64,000 nucleotides of DNA, taken from assembly GCA_002413045.1 (NCBI GenBank), contig DHWF01000027.1:34745-98744 (forward strand). Direction: 5' to 3'. A program made the translations under genes and the position numbers. Below the pieces are notes generated by a model. The model was not told where the DNA came from. It saw only the letters and a program-made list of their open reading frames with translations, and made no database searches. This document shows, one piece after another, positions 58,094 through 64,000 of the stretch; position 1 is the stretch's first letter; each line of letters starts with the position of its first letter. Source of the DNA: Chloroflexi bacterium UBA5189 (lineage in GTDB: Bacteria > Chloroflexota > Limnocylindria > Limnocylindrales > CSP1-4).

Positions 58094-59635
58094 TCACGGC
58101 GGTGGCACGATCTCCTGATCTCGCTCGATCCAACGTCGGGAGCGGTCGACGGCGCGGTGCCAGCCGTGGAGCATCGAAGCGCGGCGATCGCCGGACATCG
58201 AGGGCTCGAAGCGGCGATCGAGCGCCCAGTTTGACGCGATGTCCTCGAGGTCATTCCAGTAGCCGATCGCGAGGCCGGCGAGGTAGGCCGCGCCGAGGGC
58301 GGTCGTCTCGGCGACGAGAGGTCGCTCCACCGGGACGCCGAGGAGATCGGCCTGGAGCTGGAGCAACAGGTCGTTGGCCGCGGCGCCGCCGTCGACGCGA
58401 AGGACGTCCAGGCGCCCGGCGGCGTCGCCGGCCATCGCCTCGAGCACGTCTGCCACCTGGAAGGCGATCGATTCAAGCGTCGCCCTCGCGATCTCGGCGA
58501 GGCCGGTGCCGCGCGTGATCCCGACGATCGTGCCGCGCGCATCCGGGTCCCAGTACGGCGCGCCGAGCCCGGTGAACGCCGGCACGAGGTAGACGCCGCC
58601 CGTGTCGGGAACGGATGTGGCCAGGCCCTCGACGTCGCCGGAGCGTTCGATCGCGTGGAGGCCGTCGCGCAGCCACTGGACCGCGGACCCCGCCGAGAAC
58701 ACCGAGCCCTCGAGCGCGTAGGTGGTCGGCGCTTCCGGCGCCAGCTGCCAGCCGACCGTGGTGAGCAGGCCGTGCTCGGATGCGCGCGGTTCTGCGCCTG
58801 TGTTCAGTAGCAGGAACGCGCCGGTTCCGTACGTGTTCTTGGCCTGGCCCGGGTCGAAGCAGGCCTGGCCGAAGGTCGCCGCCTGCTGGTCGCCGACGAG
58901 TGCCGTGATCGGGATGGCGCGGCCGAACAGCTCCGGCGACGTCGCGCCAAACTCGCCGGACGTGGGCCGGACCTCCGGGAGCATCGCCGCCGGGACGCCG
59001 ACGAGCGCCAGCATCTCCTCGTCCCAGGCGAGCCGGTGGATGTCGAAGAGGAGCGTCCGGCTGGCATTCGACACGTCGGTGGCGTGGACGGCGCCGCGTC
59101 CCGCCGTCCCACCCGTCAGTCGCCACAGCAGGAACGCGTCCACGGTTCCGAATGCGAGCTCGCCGCGCTCGGCACGGGAGCGAGCGCCGGGCACGGCGTC
59201 GAGGATGTGCGCGATCTTCGGCCCGCTGAAATACGCGTCGAGCGGCAGTCCCGTGCGGGCGCGGAACAGCGGCTCGCGGCCGGCCGCACGGAGGCGCTCG
59301 CAGGCCGCCGCGGTGATTCGCGACTGCCAGACGATCGCGTCGGCGATCGGCTCGCCGGTCGCCCGGTCCCAGACGATCGTCGTCTCGCGCTGGTTGGTGA
59401 TGCCGATCGCCGCGATCCGGTCGGCGCCCCCGACCTGACGAACCACGTCCTGCGCGACGGCGAGCTGGGAGGACCAGATCGCCTCCGGGTCGTGCGTGAC
59501 GTGGCCCGGTGACGGGAACTTCTGCTCGAACGGTTGCTGGGCGCTTGCCACCGGCCGTCCGTCCCGCGCGAACGCGATGGCCCTCGACGAGGTCGTGCCC
59601 TGGTCGAGGGCCAGGATCAGCGGGTCGTCGCCCAT
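58094..59635 (-). CDS. glpK: glycerol kinase
   Basis: The 513-aa protein is a FGGY-family kinase: LALDQGTTSSRAIAFARDG at the start, GITNQRETTIVWDRATGEPI, DAFLLWRLTGG, VGDQQAATFGQACFDPGQAK and a late GGVYLVPAFTGLGAPYWDPD with the C-terminal DGGAAANDLLLQLQADLL. This is glycerol kinase, ATP-dependent, giving sn-glycerol 3-phosphate. ATG 59635 overlaps the end of glpD by 19 nt. No glpF or regulator is present next to it. Confidence 0.93.
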   Translation of the reverse strand: MGDDPLILALDQGTTSSRAIAFARDGRPVASAQQPFEQKFPSPGHVTHDPEAIWSSQLAVAQDVVRQVGGADRIAAIGITNQRETTIVWDRATGEPIADAIVWQSRITAAACERLRAAGREPLFRARTGLPLDAYFSGPKIAHILDAVPGARSRAERGELAFGTVDAFLLWRLTGGTAGRGAVHATDVSNASRTLLFDIHRLAWDEEMLALVGVPAAMLPEVRPTSGEFGATSPELFGRAIPITALVGDQQAATFGQACFDPGQAKNTYGTGAFLLLNTGAEPRASEHGLLTTVGWQLAPEAPTTYALEGSVFSAGSAVQWLRDGLHAIERSGDVEGLATSVPDTGGVYLVPAFTGLGAPYWDPDARGTIVGITRGTGLAEIARATLESIAFQVADVLEAMAGDAAGRLDVLRVDGGAAANDLLLQLQADLLGVPVERPLVAETTALGAAYLAGLAIGYWNDLEDIASNWALDRRFEPSMSGDRRASMLHGWHRAVDRSRRWIERDQEIVPPP

Positions 59636-61290
59636 GGCAGCCCGTACTCGCGCCGCGCTGATTCGAGATAGACGTCCACTTCGGCCGCCTGCCGCGGCGC
59701 GTCCCAACCGAGCTCGTCGCCGAGGATGGCCGCGACCCCCGGCGCGATCGACGCGCCACGATCCGGCAGCTCCTGGGCGAGCCGCATCCGACGAGCGAGC
59801 ACGTCGTCGATCGAGAGCGCGAGCTCGTGGCGGGCGGCCCACGCCACCTCTGCCTGCAGGTGATCCACGCCCTCCCCGAGCGGCCTGGCGAGGTCCAGCT
59901 CGTTGGCGAGCGCCATCACTTCCGGCGCCTCGCGGCCGTAGCGGTCCGCGAGCCTGCGGGCCACACGGGCCGGCCATTTCGCGTTCGCCTGCCCGTGCGT
60001 CGCGGCGGCGTCGCGAAGCGGCCGCTCCAGGCTGGTCGCGACCTCTGCCAGCTCGGCGAGCGGTGCCGCGCCAACCAGCGGCAGCTCTGCGGTCGCCGAC
60101 TTCCGGCGGCGCGCCTCGGTCCTGCCGAGCGAGACATCGACGACATCTCGGGCCATCACGCGGTAGGTCGTGTACTTGCCGCCGGAGATCCGGACGAGCC
60201 CGCTCGCATCCGCGGCCACGCGATGCTCGCGCGACGCCTTGACGGTGGAGCCGCCGGGGTCGCCGACGAGCGGCCGCATCCCGGCGTACGTCCCGACGAT
60301 GTCGCCCTTGGTCAGATCGATGTCGATCTGCTTGTTGACGGTCGCGAGGAGCTCGTCGACGTCATCCTCCGGCGCCGAGACGCTCTCGGGCGTTCGCGAA
60401 TCCGAATGGTCCGTCGTGCCGATGATCCAGTGGCCCGGCCACGGGATGATGAAAACGACCCGCCCCGGGATTCGCAACGTCAGGCCGCCGGTCGCCGGGA
60501 GACGGTCGCGCCGGATCACGATGTGGGAGCCGCGGCTCGGGACGAATGTGTCGCCGCCCTCGAGCGTGGCGAATCTCGCCTCCGGGTTGGCGGCCCAGAC
60601 GCCCGTCGCATCGATGACCCGCTCGGCACGGATCTCGAATTCGTTGCCGCTCACCAGATCGCGGACGCTCGCCCCGATCAGCCGCTCGCCGTCGAACAAC
60701 GGCTTATCCGCGTGCAAGCGCGTCGCGGCAACGGCGCCGCCCCGCAGCGCGGTACGCAGGACCGCAAGCGCCAGACGCGCGTCGTCCTCGACCCCGTCGT
60801 GATAGATGATCCCGCCGGTCAGGCCCTTGCGGCGGAGATCCGGCGCGTACTCGATCGCGCTCGACGGCCGGAGGTGCTTCGAGAAGCCGCCGTCCCGCCG
60901 CGCGCCGAGCAGGTCGTACAGGAAGATGCCGCTCCCGTAGAACGCCTGGTGGAACAGCGGGATGCCGTAGATCGGGAAGAGGAACGGCACGAGCCGGACG
61001 AGGTGCGGCGCCAGCCGGAGCAGCCGCGCGCGCTCCTCGAGCGCCTCGTAGACGAGCCCGAAGTGGAGCTGCTCGAGATAGCGCAGCCCGCCGTGGATGA
61101 GGCGCGAGCTCCGGCCGGACGTGCCGCTGGCGATGTCGCGCTGCTCGACCAGCGCGGCACGCAAACCGCGGCTCGTCGCGTCCAGGAGCGCCCCCGCGCC
61201 GACGATTCCGCCACCGACGATCAGCACATCGAAGCGCTCGCCCGCGAGCGCCTCCAGCGCGTCCTTGCGCCAGGTCGGGTCGGTCGTCAC
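59617..61290 (-). CDS. glpD: aerobic glycerol-3-phosphate dehydrogenase
   Basis: The 557-aa flavoprotein has FDVLIVGGGIVGAGALLDAT (FAD-binding), SRLIHGGLRYLEQ and FYGSGIFLYDLLGA, the family pattern for GlpD/GlpA. The C-terminal half carries the conserved RPLRDAAATHGQANAKWPAR domain. It oxidises sn-glycerol 3-phosphate to dihydroxyacetone phosphate, coupled to the quinone pool at the membrane. GTG 61290 was used as start. It is translationally linked to glpK downstream and lies 1 nt after a small membrane-protein gene. Confidence 0.93.
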   Translation of the reverse strand: MTTDPTWRKDALEALAGERFDVLIVGGGIVGAGALLDATSRGLRAALVEQRDIASGTSGRSSRLIHGGLRYLEQLHFGLVYEALEERARLLRLAPHLVRLVPFLFPIYGIPLFHQAFYGSGIFLYDLLGARRDGGFSKHLRPSSAIEYAPDLRRKGLTGGIIYHDGVEDDARLALAVLRTALRGGAVAATRLHADKPLFDGERLIGASVRDLVSGNEFEIRAERVIDATGVWAANPEARFATLEGGDTFVPSRGSHIVIRRDRLPATGGLTLRIPGRVVFIIPWPGHWIIGTTDHSDSRTPESVSAPEDDVDELLATVNKQIDIDLTKGDIVGTYAGMRPLVGDPGGSTVKASREHRVAADASGLVRISGGKYTTYRVMARDVVDVSLGRTEARRRKSATAELPLVGAAPLAELAEVATSLERPLRDAAATHGQANAKWPARVARRLADRYGREAPEVMALANELDLARPLGEGVDHLQAEVAWAARHELALSIDDVLARRMRLAQELPDRGASIAPGVAAILGDELGWDAPRQAAEVDVYLESARREYGLPWATTR

Positions 61291-61291
61291 C

Positions 61292-61519
61292 TCAGGGCTC
61301 TGGCGGCCGGCGCGTCGCGATCCCCCACAGCACCAGAACGGTGGCGACGACGAGCCCGATCACGATGATGGGCGTCTCGCGGAACAGGTCGCCGATCGCC
61401 GGGACGAACGTCGCGAGCAGCTGGACGCCGAGCACCGCCCCCACGGCGACCGCCGCGACGATCAGGACGTCGCGCCAGCCGACGTTCCGCCGGCCGCTCG
61501 CCGGCTCCGGATCAGCCAC
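61292..61519 (-). CDS. small two-helix membrane protein
   Basis: The 75-aa product starts at GTG 61519 with GAAGGAGG about 6 nt upstream, and overlaps the nnrE stop by 8 nt. It has two hydrophobic helices (DVLIVAAVAVGAVLGVQLLA and TPIIVIGLVVATVLVLWGI) with a short loop, ending RRPPEP. It resembles small hypothetical membrane proteins of unknown function. It stands between nnrE and glpD and may be part of that operon. Confidence 0.65.
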   Translation of the reverse strand: MADPEPASGRRNVGWRDVLIVAAVAVGAVLGVQLLATFVPAIGDLFRETPIIVIGLVVATVLVLWGIATRRPPEP

Positions 61520-62351
61520 GATCGGCCTCCTTCGGGATCCCAATCGGCGCGACGAGGACCTTGCCCGCGAGCGACGCGCCGCGCTTCGTGAGCAGCCCGG
61601 TCTTCGGGCGATGGAACGTCACCGTCAGGTCGGCGCGGACGACGGGCTGCGAGGCGTCGCCGGAGGTCAGGTCGACGCCGGTCGGCGTATCGACCGCGAC
61701 GATCGGGACCTTCGCGGCGCGCGCCTTCAGCACCACTTCGACCGCCGAGCGGATCGGGTCGCGCAGCGCGCCGGTGCCGCCGGTGCCGCCGGTGCCGAGC
61801 AGGGCATCAACCACGATCGAGGCCTTCTCGACGTCGCGCGCGAGCACGCGCAGGTCGGCGACCGAGGCGGCGTGAATGCGCGTGACCCGTGGCTCGCGAT
61901 CGAGCCGATCCCAGTTGCGGCCCGCGTCAGGCGTGGTCGGCCGAGCGGCGCCAGACACGAGGACCGCCGCGACTTCGGCTCCGGCCTTGGCCAGGTAGCG
62001 AGCCGCCACGAACCCGTCACCACCGTTGTTACCAGGACCGCACAGGACGAGGATCGCGCCCTTCTTCCAGCGGTCCGTCGCCTCGCCGATGGCCATCGTC
62101 GCCGCGGCGACTGCCGCGCCCGCGTGCTCCATGAGGCGCTGGCCGGGAACGCCGCGGATCTGGGCGCGTTTGTCGGCACCCGCCATCGCCTCCGCACCGA
62201 TCGGCGACCGCGCGGCGGCGCCCGCCCAACGCCGTCGAAGCGCTCGCAGGTCAAGGCCCATCAGCTCGGCGTCATCGGCCGGCAGCAGGTCGTCGGCAGG
62301 ATCCGGTGCGCGCGTCGAACCGGGCGTCGCGAGGGTGGGTGTCGGGGTCAC
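61512..62351 (-). CDS. nnrE: NAD(P)H-hydrate epimerase (YjeF N-terminal domain)
   Basis: The 279-aa protein has the YjeF_N fold: GVPGQRLMEHAGAAVAAATM, the signature LVLCGPGNNGGDGFVAARYLA and VVDALLGTGGTGG, then VDTPTGVDLTSGD and VTFHRPKTGLL. It repairs damaged NAD(P)H hydrates by epimerising the R form. The first ~60 residues are an N-terminal extension whose start (GTG 62351) is uncertain; the ATG at codon 39 is possible. No ADP-dependent dehydratase (NnrD) domain is fused, unlike the bifunctional YjeF proteins, so the partner must be encoded elsewhere. Confidence 0.88.
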   Translation of the reverse strand: MTPTPTLATPGSTRAPDPADDLLPADDAELMGLDLRALRRRWAGAAARSPIGAEAMAGADKRAQIRGVPGQRLMEHAGAAVAAATMAIGEATDRWKKGAILVLCGPGNNGGDGFVAARYLAKAGAEVAAVLVSGAARPTTPDAGRNWDRLDREPRVTRIHAASVADLRVLARDVEKASIVVDALLGTGGTGGTGALRDPIRSAVEVVLKARAAKVPIVAVDTPTGVDLTSGDASQPVVRADLTVTFHRPKTGLLTKRGASLAGKVLVAPIGIPKEADRG

Positions 62352-62401
62352 GAGTGAAGCGTAGCCGAGGGGCTCGCGGACGGGGAACCTAGACTCGATC
62401 A

Positions 62402-62809
62402 GTGGACCGATCGGGCACGCTCCTGTATGACGCCGACTGCGGCCTGTGCATCGCGACCGCGACGTGGCTCGCGAGCGTCGTGTCGGCAACCGACCTCGGG
62501 TTGCTGGCGCTCCAGGAGGTCGGGTCGGATCCGGCCATCGCGGCCGCGGTCGAGGGGCGAGGTCTTCGGGATCGCGTCCACTTCGTTCGCGCGGACGGCC
62601 AGGTGCTGACCGGCGCCCAGGCCGTTCTGGCTGCCGGCCGTCTGATCCCCGTTCTTGGGGTCTACGCGGCACTGCTCGATCGGCCGCTGGGCCACCGGCT
62701 CCTCGAGCCGCTGTACGACGAGATCGCGTCGCATCGACGCCTGATCGGACGGCTGCTCGGGCTGCCCGAGGTCTGCCCGCTCCCTACGCGCGCCCGCGGC
62801 GGCGGCTGA
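62402..62809 (+). CDS. DCC-family thiol-disulfide oxidoreductase-like protein
   Basis: The 135-aa protein starts at GTG 62402 and shows the DCC signature LLYDADCGLCIATATWLASV near the N-terminus, the DUF393 layout. A central GGQ-type segment reads VHFVRADGQVLTGAQAVLAA. The CxxC of the family is present as CGLC. Members are thought to act as small redox or electron-transfer proteins; the precise partner is unknown. It is divergent from nnrE across 50 bp. Confidence 0.82.
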   Translation: MDRSGTLLYDADCGLCIATATWLASVVSATDLGLLALQEVGSDPAIAAAVEGRGLRDRVHFVRADGQVLTGAQAVLAAGRLIPVLGVYAALLDRPLGHRLLEPLYDEIASHRRLIGRLLGLPEVCPLPTRARGGG

Positions 62810-62911
62810 GGTCGATCAGCCGGCGAGCTTCCACCCAAGCTCAGAAATGAGCCGAACGGCTCTGCCGGATCAGCCGTCGACGTCTCATGCTCAGGCCGAA
62901 GAGGTGCAGCA

Positions 62912-63301
62912 ATGACGCTCAACATCAACATCGTCGAGGCGACGCAGAAGAACACGTATTTCAGGCACGTCCTGTCGACCGGGCCGAACGCCCAGGTCGT
63001 CGTGATGAGCATTCCGGCAGGCGGCGAGATCGGCGAAGAGGTCCATGAGCACGTCGACCAGGTCCTGGTGTTCGTGGCCGGAGAGGGCGTCGCGATCCTT
63101 GACGGCGACGAGACGCACGTTGGACCCGATCACCTCGTGCACGTGCCCGCCGGGGCGCGTCACAACGTCGTGAACCGGGGCTCGTTCCCGCTCCGGCTCT
63201 ACACCGTATATGCGCCGCCCCAGCACGCGCAGGGCACGATCCATCGGACCAAGGCCGAGGCCGACGTCGATGCGGCGGACCACTACGTCCCGCTCGCGTA
63301 A
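62912..63301 (+). CDS. cupin-domain protein
   Basis: The 129-aa protein has the two cupin motifs: PAGGEIGEEVHEHVDQVLVF (first histidine cluster) and HLVHVPAGARHNVVNRGSFP (second). Family members bind a metal and act as dioxygenases, isomerases or binding proteins. Length and simplicity suggest a single-domain small-molecule protein. GAGGTGCAG precedes ATG 62912. It is convergent with the DUF3592-like gene. Confidence 0.85.
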   Translation: MTLNINIVEATQKNTYFRHVLSTGPNAQVVVMSIPAGGEIGEEVHEHVDQVLVFVAGEGVAILDGDETHVGPDHLVHVPAGARHNVVNRGSFPLRLYTVYAPPQHAQGTIHRTKAEADVDAADHYVPLA

Positions 63302-63328
63302 GCGACCACGCCCGGTCGCGCGGCGCGC

Positions 63329-63652
63329 TCAGGGACACGAGGCATCCTGAATGACCAGGACCTGGTTGGCAGGGTTGACAGGCTCGTAGCAGACCTTCGC
63401 AGCACGAATCAGGTCCTGGCTCCAGGTCCGCGTCGCGATTCGATCGAGGCTCTGGCCGCCGGCCATGAATCGATAGCGGATGACGCTGTCAGCCGGGTTC
63501 CCGCGGAACACCGACGGGCGCGTCTCGATGCCCAGGATCTCGACCGTCGCGGTCGCCGTTCGGCGACGACCGGCGTCCTGTCCGACCACCGCCAACGAGA
63601 CCAGGACGAGCGCGAGCACCAGCAGGAGTAACGCCAGCGGCCTCGGGATCAC
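63329..63652 (-). CDS. DUF3592-like small membrane protein
   Basis: The 107-aa product begins with a hydrophobic helix (PLALLLLVLALVLVSLAVVG, about 4-23). An extracytoplasmic part follows with TATVEILGIETRPSV, VIRYRFMAGGQSLDRIATRT and AAKVCYEPVNPANQVLV, the DUF3592 pattern. GTG 63652 overlaps the stop of the gene before it (GTGA). The function is unknown; the family is a common small exported domain. Confidence 0.7.
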   Translation of the reverse strand: MIPRPLALLLLVLALVLVSLAVVGQDAGRRRTATATVEILGIETRPSVFRGNPADSVIRYRFMAGGQSLDRIATRTWSQDLIRAAKVCYEPVNPANQVLVIQDASCP

Positions 63653-64000
63653 GTCGACGTCGGCGTGGCAGCCGAGAATCGCGCGGTGAGACCGTCGGAA
63701 CGCGGATCGAGCTCGATGAGCCCGTCCCTCGCCAGGGTCGTGATTGCCAGCTCGACGGCGCGAACGTCGTGCTCGCCGATCGGCTCCGCGAAGCGAATCC
63801 ACGCGTCGTCCGGCGCATCGCGAAGGCGATCGACGATTCGGCCGCGAAGCCAGCGCGTCGTCGATTCGAAACGGAGCTGCCGCGGCCGATCGGAAGACAC
63901 GGGCGCCGCCTCCATTGGCGGTCGCGCGTCCGATGCGCTCGTGGCATAGGTGCATCTGGCCTGGAGGGGACAGATTGCGCATCGTGGGTTGCTGGGCCGG
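63649..64000 (-). CDS. mutY: A/G-specific adenine glycosylase (MutY), C-terminal fragment
   Basis: The frame enters from the window edge at 64000 with RPSNPRCAICPLQARCTYAT, showing the last three cysteines (C-x2-C-x5-C) of the EndoIII/MutY [4Fe-4S] motif. It continues with LRGRIVDRLRDAPDDAWIRF and VELAITTLARDGLIELDPR, a winged-helix-like tail seen in MutY of high-GC bacteria. About 116 codons are visible; the catalytic domain is outside the window. The stop overlaps the DUF3592-like start. MutY removes adenine opposite 8-oxoguanine. An ATG at 63915 is internal, not the start. Confidence 0.75.
   Translation of the reverse strand, partial: RPSNPRCAICPLQARCTYATSASDARPPMEAAPVSSDRPRQLRFESTTRWLRGRIVDRLRDAPDDAWIRFAEPIGEHDVRAVELAITTLARDGLIELDPRSDGLTARFSAATPTST

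Noticed and set aside
61770..61810. GGTGCC-type triple repeat in nnrE
   Set aside because: It encodes the glycine-rich GTGGTGGTG segment of the YjeF fold, not a regulatory repeat.

Overview
The window is uniformly high-GC (about 70% by eye, with one clearly lower island at about 1.24-2.9 kb). It is gene-dense, uses many GTG and TTG starts, and couples genes through 1-nt (TGATG) or 4-nt (GTGA/ATGA) overlaps. No rRNA, insertion sequence, integrase, CRISPR array or capsid gene is visible. The mix of MalT/BTAD-type regulators, a CASTOR/POLLUX-type channel, a branched-chain-type 2-oxoacid dehydrogenase operon, acetoacetyl-CoA synthetase and a glp operon suggests a soil or freshwater Chloroflexota (for example the Limnocylindria/Ellin6529 group) or a similar high-GC terrestrial lineage. 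That placement is inference; no marker gene settles it.

Region 1 (about 0.4-29.3 kb) is an extracellular-type contractile injection system (eCIS) locus. A LuxR-type regulator (385-1032) is followed by a lower-GC cargo-like gene (1236-2906). A minus-strand block (9909 to 2964) encodes a DUF4255 protein, the AAA+ ATPase, a peptidoglycan-binding HExxH metalloprotease, a coupled 245-aa protein, a DUF4157/eCIS_core protein and a 240-aa protein. Divergently, 10094-21193 encodes sheath, tube, a small assembly protein, a 52-aa DUF6760-like protein, a 715-aa Ala/Pro-rich disordered protein, a second tube-family protein, a LysM hub protein, a VgrG-like spike, gp25, baseplate J and tail protein I. A 642-aa zinc-ribbon protein with a very long AAEKA helix follows (21258-23186), then an ATPase/BTAD regulator (minus) and two divergently transcribed transmembrane proteins (26393-29291). 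I see no tail fibre, no PAAR tip and no canonical tape-measure gene. The particle therefore looks like the fibre-less, minimal eCIS type known from Streptomyces-like lineages, with two lineage-specific long proteins as candidates for the missing roles.

Region 2 (29.4-45.1 kb) is mixed. It holds an orphan DNA methyltransferase, two small unknown genes, a DgcN-DgcA-type D-glutamate/dipeptide pair, a luciferase-like oxidoreductase, a SAM methyltransferase coupled to a CASTOR/POLLUX-type channel, a secreted membrane-tethered protein, tRNA-Glu(CUC), an alpha/beta-hydrolase whose nucleophile is glycine, a DUF1015 protein, acetoacetyl-CoA synthetase, a lipoprotein, an acyl-CoA dehydrogenase and a SufR-like Fe-S regulator.

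Region 3 (45.2-53.0 kb) is a minus-strand operon for a lipoate-dependent 2-oxoacid dehydrogenase complex: lpd, E1alpha, E1beta, a small unknown gene, E2 and lipA, followed by an adenosine-deaminase-family gene. Region 4 (53.1-64 kb) has a divergent PlsY homologue, a secreted beta-propeller protein, a membrane protein, a VOC protein, a zinc protein with a structured 5' leader, glpK/glpD, a small membrane protein, an NAD(P)H-hydrate epimerase, DCC and cupin proteins, a DUF3592-like protein and the 3' end of mutY at the window edge.
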